Assembly (NCBI GenBank): GCA_013396525.1
Contig: VWYX01000682.1
Location: forward strand, 62,001 to 126,000
Source: Chaetorhynchus papuensis
Taxonomy: Eukaryota > Chordata > Aves > Passeriformes > Rhipiduridae
Length of the DNA stretch: 64,000 nt
Direction: 5' to 3'
The position numbers and the translations under genes are program-made. Shown in pieces: positions 24,208 to 35,089 of the stretch; within the stretch, counting starts at the first letter, position 1, and each line of letters starts with the position of its first letter. The notes beneath the pieces are model-generated. The model had not been told where the DNA came from. It was given only the letters and a program-made list of their open reading frames with translations, and searched no databases.

Positions 24208-27200
24208 GTAAGGACAAAGCAAAATTCTTAACTCTGGAGTATAGTATTGCTAATTATTAACAGTGTTGTGTTGATGCTATCAGCTAACTTCAACCTAGTA
24301 ATTCTTTCCTCTTTTGAGGACTACTAATGCTTTTAGTTTCCAAGATTTCAGCTGATAATGTTTTCACCAATCCCTTATTGTCTCACCAATTCCTCAATGT
24401 CTTCAGCATTTTCCTTTCGTTTCCATAAGCTTAAAAAAAAGTCAGGTTTTGTTTTATTTCTCTGGTTTTTGTTCTCCTGCACCTACGATGTGCAGGGTTC
24501 CAATGTGATATCAAGTGATGATGCTCCGTAGGGAGCAGAGAGGCTGAGAAATCATGGTAATTCACCAGGCATAAAGCCTTTTCACACTTGGTTTTACCAA
24601 CCACTAATACAATCTAGCACAAAAACCAATTACTGAATGGAGTTTTGTTCTGCGTTTCAGGAGCTAATCCCAATGAGCTTTTCCTTACTGTACACGCAGT
24701 ACTGAACCGAAATACAGGGTGAGCCAAGTGACTCATTTGCTGAAGGCCAGCTTCTTATTTTCTGGTTTCCAAACCGTGAATCTGTGTCCTGGAGGAGCCA
24801 AGTGCTAATCTGGGATGCCTGTTAGATATAGCCTGCTGTAATGTACCTTCCTCCAGTTCCAGTTCTTCGGAGGAAGACACAAAGGAAAAGTCCCCTCCTT
24901 TTAAGAGGAAGGATGGTTTGTTCTCATGGTCTGGGAGCTGTTTGGGGCATAATGATGCCAGGAACCCCTCTGTGGACTGATCCTACAAGGCACTGATTTT
25001 TTTTTTATAAAACATGAAGTCTGCTAAATTCCCATAAGAGAGGAACTTTCTCTGCACCTTATAGCAGAAAATACAAAAACCCCCAAAATAAATTAATTGC
25101 TTTAAATCCACTTTTAGCCCCAAACCCACAGCTTCCATCATCTATTTGGGATCTGTGAAGCAGCAGCTCTGTGACCTGCAGTCACAACTGCATCCCTCTG
25201 ATGGCAATGAGCACATAGACTTTCACATATATTCCACTCCTCCCCTTCTTTTTTTTCAGAAAAGTTACTTTAGCAAGCAGAAAGTTACTTTAGTAAGTGA
25301 AAGAAGTGCCTTCAGTCCTGACAATTCATATTAATTGGGGAAAGCAGGACTGGGCAATGAAAGCCTTTCCCTGCAAGGGAGCTGACAACCTCCCCAGCAC
25401 TCAGGACAGCAACTTCCTAGAGGAAGGAATGAGGTTGTGCTCCAATAGCAATTTTAAGCATTTCAGAGCTTGCATTCATTAAGATGTGAGGGATGTGAGG
25501 CAGAATCAGGTCCCTGTATCTGTAAGCTGATCCCAAATCTGCTTTTTATAGGCTCTGGCCAGAGAGAACAGAGCTGCTGTGTAGGAAGAGCATGAGTTCC
25601 ATGAGCAAAGACCAAGCCGTGAGTCATGGGAACAGACTGAAATCTCTTACCACTTACAGTTTACCACCGGGCTACCTATGGAGACACCTCCTTCCCTGGG
25701 CTGGAAGGGCACTGCAAAGCTGACTACTGGATCAGAAAGCCCTGTGCCTGTCGCCCTGAGCTAAGCATGGTCCAGCAGCTAGAGAGAAGTAGGCTGAAAA
25801 GTCAGCAGCTGTCCTCCCTGTTCTGCCTATCTTGGGTGATTGTGGTGATATTATTTGCCTAAGTGATTCCAAACTACGGTGCACAGAAGGAAAAGCTCGT
25901 GGGTTTAATGAGGGTGAATTAGCACAACACTGTGCAGCTTCCCATGTATACGCACTGGCTTTAAGTCAAGTCCTTGTCCACAGAGTCATTGCTTGTGACT
26001 GTCCACAAGTGCTGAGTCCAGGGATGAAATCAAATCCTGTCATCCAAGAGGAATGTAGGACTTTTATCAAAGTCTACTGCAGGTCATTGGTGATGGGTTG
26101 TCTTTCTTTTATTTTGTAAAAATACCATCAAAATGGATATGAAAAATATCGACCTGTTTTAAACATTTCAAACTTTGTTGGAAAACATCTGTTTTTTCAT
26201 AACAAAACAGTGCTTGTGTTTGTAGTGGTGGATAGATAATTTTCCTTCCAGAGAGAATGCTTTTGGGCTCTTGTAATGATAATGCCCTTCTGCTGAGCTC
26301 ACTGATAAATGGAAAATTACAGCAGAAAACACTGACCAAGCCCTGCTTCTTTCCACAGGCACCAAGGCTATGCTGGGCACATGGATCTTGTAAGTATGGA
26401 GATTCAAGACCTGCTTTCTGGCTTTGTCAGACTTGTGCTGTGACACACGATGACTTTCTCACAGGCCTTGTGCCTGTTTAAGGATAGGTGTCAGTACTGC
26501 CAGCAGAAGCACAGAGGCCCTAGGGCACTGTGGCCATGACAAATAGAGCTCCCCAGCTCTGCACTCAGGGTTGTCAGCCAGCACCCACTTCTCTCTCCAT
26601 GACTCAGCTATGAGCACCTCCCCAAAAATGACCTGTAAAATCAGCACCACAAGATTTATTGCTGCTGGGTGTTAATCACCAGTTCTCGAAGCAAACCCCA
26701 GGGCAGTTCTAAAGTAACGCCCCACAGAATAGCTCAGACCTTCAGAGGGATTTAATTATTCCATGAAAAACTTCTGCACCCATAACATTTCAGCTAATGA
26801 CTGTTCACTTTGTGAAGGACTATAACCACAGCAGCCAGCAAGATGATTACTATAACCCTCATCATCCTCAGATCCAGCTGAAATTCCACCTAGGAATTTT
26901 TTCTTACTAGAAACCAGCTCAGACCCTCAGACTTGAAGATTCCCCATCCCCAGGGTCCTTTCCACAGCTAAGCTGACCTGGCAGGGAGCACCTCCAAGCC
27001 ACCCTTAGCTGCAGAGGTCCTTCACAGCCTCTCCCGGCAGACTGAGACCCCTTTCTAGCACTTCTAAGAAGTCAGTAAACTCAAAAAGAATGATCAATAA
27101 TAGTTATAATAACAGCAACTAAAATAATAAGTAAACAATAATTATGAGAAAGTCAAGAAGTGAATGGGGAGTGAGAGGCACGAATGGGAAACAGTAATAA

Positions 27201-27629
27201 AACATGCTCACGTACAGAACAAGGTTGTCTTTGGACATAATTAATCACCACACCATTTTGTCTGTGCTTTCCTCAGTAAAACAGTCTTCTACACAAAACT
27301 CAGAATATATGAACTGGGACTGGAAATTAGAGCACTGCAATGGAATTGTGCAGGACCAAGGCCAGTACCTCACAATCAAGCAGAGTGGCAACTACTTCAT
27401 CTATGCTCAGCTTTTCCGCAAAGAGACAGTCAAAGAACCTTTTACGCTGATGCTCTTCAAAGACCCACAGATCACCCTCAACAATGCTGTGGGACATGAC
27501 AATGGCACAGTAAATTTTGCGAGACCCTTTTTCCTGGAGAAGGGAGATAAGCTGTACTGTAAGAAAAATGATGATATGGATGAAATTCTGCTAGGGGAAC
27601 AGACTTATTGGGGCCTGTTTAAAATGTAG
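24058..27629 (+). CDS. TNFSF18: TNFSF18 (GITR ligand), complete three-exon gene
   Basis: CDS exons are 24058-24207, 26359-26389 and 27277-27629. They total 534 nt and encode 177 aa plus TAG, the length of the common human GITRL form. Residues 1-19 are a short cytoplasmic tail, about 21-45 a hydrophobic type II signal-anchor, about 46-73 the stalk, and about 74-177 the TNF homology domain. Family matches recalled from memory are WDWKLE (human SDWKLE), NYFIYAQ (GLYLIYGQ), EPFTLMLFKD (APFEVRLYKN) and TYWGLF (NTYWGI). One sequon is seen at N136 (NGT), with Cys at 20, 44, 55, 81 and 155. In the family the trimer on antigen-presenting cells and endothelium costimulates T cells through GITR (TNFRSF18). 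The ATG is the first in frame downstream of the likely promoter and has a strong Kozak context (A at -3, G at +4). Unusually, the protein stops right after YWGLFKM, without the mammalian C-terminal tail. TNFSF4 lies upstream on the same strand, as expected. Confidence 0.88.
24208..26358 (+). other. TNFSF18 intron 1
   Basis: A GT...AG intron of 2151 nt in phase 0. It contains the candidate 33-nt cassette exon at 25260-25292 and no recognised transposon. Confidence 0.75.
25260..25292 (+). other. Candidate 33-nt in-frame cassette exon in TNFSF18 intron 1
   Basis: A strong pyrimidine tract (tccccttcttttttttcag) ends at 25259, and a perfect donor GTAAGT starts at 25293. The 33 nt between are open in phase 0 (KSYFSKQKVTL) and could be inserted between exons 1 and 2 without changing frame, adding 11 stalk residues. 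The segment lies in a 20-bp tandem duplication (25261-25280 and 25281-25300, differing at four positions). It may equally be a decoy; no homologous mammalian exon is known to me. Confidence 0.3.
26359..26389 (+). CDS. TNFSF18: TNFSF18 exon 2 (31-nt microexon)
   Basis: The acceptor is ctgcttctttccacag ending at 26358, and the donor is CTT|GTAAGT at 26389/26390. In phase 0 it reads APRLCWAHGS plus one base, which joins TA from exon 3 as Leu. The single Cys may match the stalk Cys of mammalian GITRL (EPCMAKF). Both splice sites are near consensus, and the length (3n+1) is the only class that joins exon 1 (phase 0) to exon 3 (phase 1). Confidence 0.8.
26390..27276 (+). other. TNFSF18 intron 2
   Basis: An 887-nt intron in phase 1, with donor GTAAGT and acceptor ctttcctcag. 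An AT-rich run (aataatagttataataacag and on) lies near 27.1 kb. Confidence 0.78.
27277..27629 (+). CDS. TNFSF18: TNFSF18 exon 3 (TNF homology domain, stop codon)
   Basis: The acceptor ttttgtctgtgctttcctcag ends at 27276. The exon opens in phase 1 and runs 353 nt to TAG at 27627-27629. It codes for residues 61-177. A second AG at 27283-27284 could act as a tandem acceptor, but it would shift the phase relative to exon 2. Confidence 0.9.
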
Positions 27630-29165
27630 CAAGATCCTGCTCTGAGTCAGCTCCTCCCTAATTCCCTCCAGGACGCCTTAGATTATGGATGAAGAATCTG
27701 CAATTTCTGTTTGGGTGAAATTCAGCTTGCTGGAATACATGCCATAGTAAGCTTGTATCCTGCAGTGACAGTGAACAGCAAACTTTGGTAATAATGGATG
27801 TCTGCTGATGGACACAAAATATGAGTAGAAGATGGAGGGAAAAAATCTTGATGCATTATGGGGTTGACTCTGAGATCCTGGAAAAACAAGTCACTATATT
27901 GAGTTTGTTCTGAGCTAGGGAGGAGCTCTACTCTGCAGCTGGCTGCATTTCAGAACTGGGTACCTGTCAGTCCCTTGGGTCCCTTCTAACGAGAGGTGCT
28001 ACATAAAGACAAGATATTTTATATCCTTCACATGCAACCTGCCAGTGAAGCAACATGTCCACAGCAGAGGGATGAAATAGTTCAGAATTAACAGAAGAAA
28101 ATCTTCTCAGCCCCATCCACAGCCTTGCCACTAGCAAGGGAAACTCGCCGGGGAAGCTTCATCTTCACAGGTAGATCAGAGCACAAGGACCTTTCCAGTG
28201 AAGTACAAGCAGTGCAAATCCATGCCGCGGTCCAGACACGCACCACAGGGAGCCTGTGGATACAGTCAACGCAGATGCCACGGGGGGGGGGATGGATCAC
28301 TGCTGGCTGAGTAGCACAAAGTCAAGGTTGCTGAATGTAATAGAGCTTATGGAGGAGGGCTAGTGGTAAAAAGATGCATTTGAGGAGGGTGAGCATGGAG
28401 TGGAGAGAAGAGGATGGAGGCTTGGAGAACTGTTCCCAAAGTTTTTTTTTTTCTATGCTGTGTAGTGGGTGTTGTAAGCAGGGCAGGGCAGACGTGGTCC
28501 TGACATGAAATGGGGAAGGGCTGAGCATCCCTCCCTGACCACCTCCTTCCCACAGACACGGTTTTGACATCCAGCACAAAGCACTGCCACCAGCACCACA
28601 GCAGGGAAAACGTGAGCAGGGAGGCGGGACACCCTTCACCTGCTCACTTCAGGGTCTGTCTGCTGTGCTTTCCAAAATGAGCATAGAATCACCTCCAGAT
28701 CACAGGAACACCTCAAAACCTCAGCAAAGGCCAAGTGCTCTCAGAGAAGCAGGCAGCTGTGGCTGCAGGACAGCCCAGCTGCCCCACAGCCTGGTTCCTC
28801 CTTTCCCTAGCCTGGGCAGGCTCTTGCAGAGTCTCTGTGCTTTGCTTTCCTACCTCCCGGACCTTCATGGGTGACAGCTCCTACCATTCCTCACAGCTTG
28901 TCACAGCCTTTTCCTTCATGGGAAAGCAAAGCAACTGAGAAGTTGGATGGAAATAAATAATTACTTGGGGTGGACTGAGGCATTTAGGAATGCTATTTGC
29001 TCTTATAATTCTATATTCTATGTATTGTAACTTCAGAGAATGTAAAGTTTTTGCAAACACGTTTGCAGTTCTGTGTTCAGTTTCATGCAAGCTGTTATCA
29101 ATTAAAATTATACTTTAGTTCTTACATTGCTTTGTTGATGTCCTTAATTTAAAATAAAAAAAACC
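27630..29165 (+). other. TNFSF18: Probable TNFSF18 3' UTR
   Basis: No canonical AATAAA appears in the first 1.3 kb after the stop. The first is at 28952-28957, then ATTAAA at 29101-29106 and AATAAA at 29153-29158. The 3' UTR is therefore either about 1.3-1.5 kb long or uses a non-canonical earlier signal. It includes a G run at about 28279-28290. Confidence 0.4.
28952..29158 (+). terminator. TNFSF18: Cluster of candidate polyadenylation signals for TNFSF18
   Basis: AATAAA at 28952-28957, ATTAAA at 29101-29106 and AATAAA at 29153-29158 lie close together in AT-rich DNA downstream of TNFSF18. Which one is used cannot be told from the sequence. Confidence 0.4.
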
Positions 29166-31979
29166 CAAAAAACACCCTTACAAACCGCAAGCGTATCTCA
29201 GTTCTTTGATACGGGCTGAAAAAATGACTGACTGACACATTTCTCTACCCTTTGTCTACTTTCACTAAAGGGCCTCCTCTGCTCCGAGAGGCTGGCAGTG
29301 TCAGCACAGAGTAAGATCAATTTGCATTGCACAGCTCCAGGGCAGAACTCAGTCGTCTTCCCAGCACACAGGGGACAGAGTTCCATGCAGCCCAGCCCCA
29401 GGTGACAAAGGAGGAGGGGGGACACCAGGACACCTGCACCTGGGGCCCCCCACACCCAAACATGCTAAGGCTTGATGCAAGTAGGAAAAGAACAGTCTGA
29501 AGTGGTTCTGTCAAGACACTCACACCACCACCCTCCCCAGTTACTTTCTGAGGCAAAGCAAGCCCAAAAGAGTCTGCTGGGGATGAAGAACTTCATGATC
29601 TACGTGTCAGACCAGCAAGATCCCAGACTCTGCAATACCTGACCTGAAGATCTGACTCCAAGACCCCAATGATCACAGCTAAGCCTAAGGAGAGGAAAAT
29701 AATTACACAGCACCAGTTCCTCCTCTCTTTTACTTACTGAGGAAAAGATCATGCAGGCAGCAGACCTGGAAGCAGTGTCCTGTTCTTTCAGGCAGAGACA
29801 CCAGCTGAGCCCTTCCTGGGATGAGAACAGCCCTGAGCATCCCCAGGCAGAGAGCCAAACCAAGGAGCTCCAGGCTCTGCAGGGACAGGGTTCAGAGTCC
29901 CCTTGGAGGACCCTGGTAGGGACAGGACAGGACAGGCTGCTGGCTCACCAACCTGCCTGGATCTGGGTCACAACCTGTGGCTGCTGGGTCACAACCTGTG
30001 GCCAGCTGTGCAAGGATATTAATGGTTAAATGCTCCAGAAACAGCCTTGGTGCACAGCACGCAGCTTTATCCAAGTGGTCTTCCAGCAGGAACTGAAGCC
30101 ACCACAGCTCCTCTCCCCACCCTGTCCCAGGCACTGTCTCCTGCATTTATTCTCTTGCTGGACCCCCACACCCATTTCTTTCTCCCTCTCCCTCCCAAAA
30201 CCCCCTCCCTTTGTGTTTCCCTGGATCAGCCTCAGCCCACTTTTCTTGGTCCATCACCTGCAGAGCTCTCCTGGTCAGACAGCCAGGTACTCACCAGTGC
30301 TGCTCACACAGCATCACATCTCCAGCAGGAGACATTCGAATGTGCTAAATGGGTCATGCTGTTAAAACAAATATTCCCAACCTAAGTTTATGAAGTACTG
30401 CAAAGGGACAGATATGGGAATGCTGCAGCATCCAGAGCCTCTCTGTCCCCAGCAGCTGCAGCATGAGATGCCAGAGCACCAGCTGCAAAATTGGAAGCTG
30501 CACACATGGCAAGCTCCTGCTTGTCCCTGTCAATTCTGAACAGTCCAACTGGCACTGCTGGACAGCAGCACATGGTCTTTTGGCTTGAATATTGATCCTG
30601 ACCTTCACAGAAATCCAGAGACTACAGCGCATCTACTCCATGGAGCCCTGCATTCCCTGATTCAAAAATTACTATTGTATCACAGCACCAAATTCCTGCT
30701 GCAGCCTGGAGTGGAATCTCTGAAGTTACAGGTGATTTGGCCCCACGAACAACTGCAGACCCAATATTGCCAACCTGACAGCCACACTAGAAGCAGCACC
30801 ACAGCTGGGCATTGGCAGGGTGGCAGCAGGTTTGGAGGACAGAGGTGCTATCCCTCACTCACACTCTCATTCCCCAGGCTGGCCTGTGGAAAAGCCAAAT
30901 GGACAGTGGCAGATTATGGTTGATTACCAGCAATTGAATGCCAATACTAATTGCTTCTTTAGGAGTAATCATTGCTAGCATGAACCAAATCCCAGTGTTT
31001 GGATTCCTTCAACATTTAAATGTTTCTCCTTCCCTTGTCCCTGGCACCTGGGAATGCACAACAGATCTAAAAGACATGTACCTTAGGATGGAAATGCTGT
31101 CTCTGAAAATTCTGATGCAGAACTGTCAAATCAATAATTTACATAAAACCCCCTCTTTTTTCAACATTTTGAAATTAAGACTTGCCACTTGGAAAGCCTT
31201 TACACTAAGGTGTGGGGTTATGAAAAAGTAGTGTATTTCTTTATGCCATTATGCATTTTAATTAAATGTGCTTTCAAATCTACGGGAAGTGTAATTTAAA
31301 GGAAAATGAATGCATCATGAGATTGACTGTATAAATAGACAGTCATGTGCCTTCAACCACGGAAAAATGGTGGTTTATTTTTTTAACAGGACTTGGGGAT
31401 TTTTCTGCTTTCTCAGAAGCTTACTACACTGCACAGCCTCCCCAGGATCAGAGATGCAAATGCCCCTTGAAGGAGATATTTCAGTCTCTTTAGAAGTTAG
31501 CCAGAATGTAGTCCTAAAAAATAAATAATCAGACTTTTAAACAAATAAATACTTGAATACAAGTAACCACAATATAATCAGCAGTTTTTCTGTTCAACAA
31601 ACAGCCACAGCTGCCTATCACCCCCATACATTGCTGCATTAGACTCTCTCTCCATAGTCAATAGAAGTTGTTCTAGGATGATCTGAAAGTTCATTCAGAA
31701 AATGCCACAATGCACACCAAAACCAGCACAGTAGGCAGGAGACATTTCTGATGATGCTGTGCAGACACCCATTGTAGGGGATACCTCCCCTACAGGGGCT
31801 TCTCAGTCTGCTCTCAAAGTCACTACACCAAGCCGGGTGGGGCAAAGCAGTCCCAGTTCTGAACTGCCCAAAGACACAGTGATTTCTGCCTGTGTCTCAA
31901 AAACAAGGGAAACTTCAATGGATCAGTGAAATGAGCGGATGGTGCTGTCCTCTGTTCACAAACCATGAGCTCAGCAACA
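29166..31979. other. Intergenic DNA downstream of TNFSF18
   Basis: No gene is recognised. A small direct repeat (gggtcacaacctgtggc, twice) lies near 29965-30003, and a perfect 8-bp inverted repeat at 31773-31794. Open frames near 30.05-30.39 kb and 30.58-30.92 kb show no family motif. Confidence 0.5.
31773..31794. repeat. Short perfect inverted repeat (8-bp arms, 6-base loop)
   Basis: TGTAGGGG, six bases, then CCCCTACA. It could form a small hairpin but has no obvious function. Confidence 0.4.
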
Positions 31980-33086
31980 GAGGTGTGTTGATTTGGCATG
32001 GCGTGGGTTTTTGGTAGCAGGGGAGGGCCACAGAGGTGGCTTCTGTGAGAAGCTGATGGAAGCTTCCACCATGTCCAACAGAGCCAATCTCTGATGGCTC
32101 TGAAGATGGACATGCTGCTGGCCCAGTTAGAGAGGTTGGTAACACCTCTGTGATGACATTTAAGAAGAAATTCAAAACAGTGCACGTGCAGTTTTTTCCA
32201 GGGGTGGTGAGGCGTCGCAGCTGGGCCCATCCTGGCGCAGCAATGTGCTGCCACGGCCGCCGCCATCTCGGTGGGGCCTGCAGTGAGCCTTGCCTGCCTG
32301 GCTGCCCATAGCCAGCCGTGCTGCTGGCAGAAGGGCAGGGGTGGCAGTGGCTTCTCCTTCCCGGCGCCCCTCATGAGGAGAGGCGTTAAATAGCACCAGC
32401 TCCACGGTGGCTGCCACTGCCTGCACGGTAGCGGTGGGGCCGCCTGCCCGGCGGCGGAAACATGGTGAGCGATTCCCTGATGTGGAATCTAGACAAAATC
32501 AACCTCTCAGCGCTGCGAGATGCTGCAAGAATCCTCGAATAAGTGGAACTTGTTGGCAGTGGTACCTGCCGACAGCAGGCAGCAACGGGCAGCAGTTTTT
32601 CTTCTAGTCAGAGAAGAAGAGGAAGTGAGGACGTGTGAGGGAGAACAACATGGCAGCACCAAGGTCAGTGGAAAAAGAGGAGGAGGAGGAGGTGGTGCTC
32701 CAAGCGCCAGAGCCAAGATTCCCCTGCTGGCTGTGGCGAGGATCATAGAGAAGCAGGCTGTCACCCTGAAGCCCATGAAGTCCGCAGGGGATGCAGAGAT
32801 CCACTCGCAGCCCGTGGGAGAAATGCTCATGCTGGAGCAGGTGGATGCCAGAGGAAGCTGTGATCCGGTGGGAGACCTGAATAGAGAGAGAGGGCCCCTG
32901 CCTCCAGAGATAGAGGACCCTTGCTTCCAAACTAGAGCAGCCTGTCCTTAGAGGACTGCACCCTGTGGACAAGTGACCCATGACGCAGAAGTTTTGGGAA
33001 GACTGTTTTTGCCCATGGGAGGGATTCACGGTTCTCTCCGCGAGAGAACCAAAAAAGATCTCAAGTGACTAACTGACCAAAACCTC

Positions 33087-33091
33087 CATGC
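33087..33091. repeat. Target-site duplication, left copy (catgc)
   Basis: It directly abuts the nested LTR at 33092 and is identical to 33804-33808. Confidence 0.8.
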
Positions 33092-33803
33092 TGTCGGGAT
33101 TTGGGGGGTTTGGGAACAATTGAGATATGTCACCGAGATGATTTATTGTTGCATCAGTCTCATATTTATTGAAGGATAAGACAGGAGTTGAGAATAGCAG
33201 CAATAGCAGAGGCAGCTGTAGCAAGCACAGCTACTGAGGTAGCAATGGCAGCAGCAGCAGCAGCAGGTGCAGATGCCAGGGCAGCTACACCAGCAGGGAG
33301 TGATACTTTTTTCTTACAAGGCCTTCTGTACTTCTTTAAGCCAATAAGCAAAAGCCACAAAGCTTGCTAACACATTTGTACCAATCATCACTGTACCGGA
33401 TTTTACCCCAATGCCTATTTTCTTAACCAATCAACATGTTGCTATTAAGGCCTATGGTACAGATTTTTATATTGCTACATGTTAACTTTCTAAGAAGCTT
33501 CACTAAAAGGTTTATTGTTAAACTCAAAATTCTTTACTCTTTTACTTAGCACTATTTTTTCTTACATAAAACATATTCTTACTTACTAAAAATACATTTC
33601 TACTTCTATAAAGCATGCTTATTTCAAAACTACAAAACTACGCTCTTACTTTAAGCTGCAAAAGCAAAGCTCACTTTTCTAACTCAGGCAGCTTTCGCCA
33701 AGGTCTCAGATCGAAACGTGTATCCATTTCTATCTGTTCAAGCACAATGCTGTTTATGTACTCTGCCTGCACCAGTGAATTCTCTGTAACTTCATTTCTC
33801 ACA
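33092..33803 (-). mobile_element. Nested 712-bp solo LTR with 5-bp target duplication, inverted
   Basis: The segment starts TGTCGGGATT and ends TTCTCACA on the + strand, so TG...CA on both strands. It is flanked by catgc at 33087-33091 and 33804-33808. Removing it and one catgc restores the continuity of the older element around it (aacctccatgc joined to cctgtctccctg). On the - strand it carries polyA signals (TTTATT on + at 33142-33147 and 33164-33169) near the 3' end, as expected for a proviral LTR. A GCA-repeat tract lies at about 33246-33276. There is no internal region, so it is a solo LTR. Confidence 0.85.
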
Positions 33804-33808
33804 CATGC
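33804..33808. repeat. Target-site duplication, right copy (catgc)
   Basis: It directly abuts the nested LTR end at 33803 and is identical to 33087-33091. Confidence 0.8.
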
Positions 33809-34100
33809 CCTGTCTCCCTGCGCTGTCAGTGGGAAAGAGGAAGGGGCTGGGGAAAAAAAGGGTGTTTTAAAGGCTTATTTTACTTCTCATTATCCTCCTC
33901 TGACTCTCCGAATAATAAGTTTACTTTATACCTTTAAATCTGAACCTGTTTTGCCCTTAGAGTGTTTTCTCCCAGTCCTCATCTCAACTCATGAGCCCTT
34001 CGTTAATTTTTTCCCTCTCCTCTGCCCAGCTGAGAGTAAGAAACGGTGAGCGAACGGCTTTCGTGGGTGTCTGGCATTTGGCCAGCATCAAACCGCGACA

Positions 34101-35089
34101 AAAGGAAAGGTAAATGGCAACCTTTAACTTGGGTTGCTTCAAGCAAACTACTGAAGACTCAATTTCACAGAGTAGCTTCTACTGTGAAAGCAGAACTATC
34201 ATTAATTTTGGTTCTAACTTCCAGTGCTCAAGACTTCTGCAGTTCAGTGCAATAAAATGATGCAGATAAGAACATTGCAGCTAAGAAATCTGGCTTTGGT
34301 CCTGGAGGGAGGATGGCTGCCACAGCAGGGTGCTCTGAAAAGCCTTTCCTCTGGACAACACAACCTGTGCCTCCAGGGCAAAAATGAACTGTCCCAATTG
34401 GATCTTCTCAGGGAATAAATTCAGTCTGTCACCACAAATTATGCTCCAGTAATTTCAGCTCTAAAGACAAGTGCATGGGAAGTTCAAAACTGCAAGAGAG
34501 CCAGTGCAGATATAACTTTGTTATTCCTATTCCTGCAGAGTGACAACAGCTTTTACCATCTAGTTACATATCCCCTAAATCCTCTTCAGGGGAGTGTAAC
34601 AGGTTCTTGTTGGTGGTCTTTGTTTCAGAGCTGAGTGGAGATTTAATGGTGCAACCCAAAAGGCACCCGGTGTCTGGTGACAAGTCACACACCCCAGCTG
34701 AGGCACAGCACTTTGGTTTCCTGCTCTCTTCTCCCACATTAGAGAAGGACTTGCACCATACACAGCTTCCTCACCTCCCAGGCACACCAAAAGCTGCCTC
34801 ACCATGTGAGGTGGCACAAGCAGATACTTTGTGAGGAACCACCCACATCCAGGTTTCTCTGTGCTTTGGTACCTCCTGATTCCAGGGGTCCACCACTGTG
34901 CATCATCACAGATTTTAGTCTAATAGGCCGAATACCACTTGGAGAGGATGAAAGTATTATCAGCACTTTAGAGATGGGGAAGAAAGTCACAGCAAAATGA
35001 TGTGATCTTCTTAGGGTCACCAGAAGTGCGCAGAGAAGCAGAGATGAAACTTGACCACAGAACTTGGGGGAAGGCATCCTCGCCTGTTA
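34101..35089. other. Intergenic DNA, no feature recognised
   Basis: No gene or repeat can be supported between the old LTR element and the CR1 copy. Confidence 0.45.

Larger units (their letters stand above)
31980..34100 (+). mobile_element. Old avian LTR-retroelement copy (ERVL-like, apparently non-autonomous), interrupted by a younger LTR
   Basis: The text follows a dispersed bird repeat I recognise from memory. In order it shows gatttggcatggcgtgggtt, ttggtagcaggggagggcca, ggtggcttctgtgagaagct, ggtggtgctccaagcgccag, ctggagcaggtggatgcc and aactgaccaaaacctccat. After the interruption at 33092-33803 it resumes with ccctgtctccctgcgctg, ttctcattatcctcctctga and tcatgagcccttcgttaatt, ending ccagcatcaaaccgcgaca. 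Read on the - strand, its right end starts TGTCGCGGTTTGATGCTGGCC, the start of a common passerine LTR type. No intact gag/pol frame is seen. The left limit is uncertain and may extend to about 31640. Confidence 0.65.

Noticed and set aside
23853..24260. 135-codon frame overlapping TNFSF18 exon 1 in another frame
   Set aside because: It reads through the splice donor into the intron and has no family motif. The type II anchor frame starting at 24058 explains the region.
24661..24719. Possible middle exon of TNFSF18 (good acceptor gttctgcgtttcag, donor ACAGG|GTGAGC)
   Set aside because: In the required phase 0 the segment hits a TGA, and its length class does not fit exon 3. The 31-nt exon at 26359-26389 fits phase, splice sites and stalk sequence.
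25260..25296. 37-nt version of the intron-1 candidate exon as the constitutive TNFSF18 exon 2
   Set aside because: It needs the weak donor GTGAAA while a perfect GTAAGT sits four bases upstream, and a better exon 2 exists at 26359-26389.
31823..32374. 183-codon frame on the - strand
   Set aside because: It lies mostly inside the old bird LTR-retroelement copy, read against its usual text. No protein family is recognisable.
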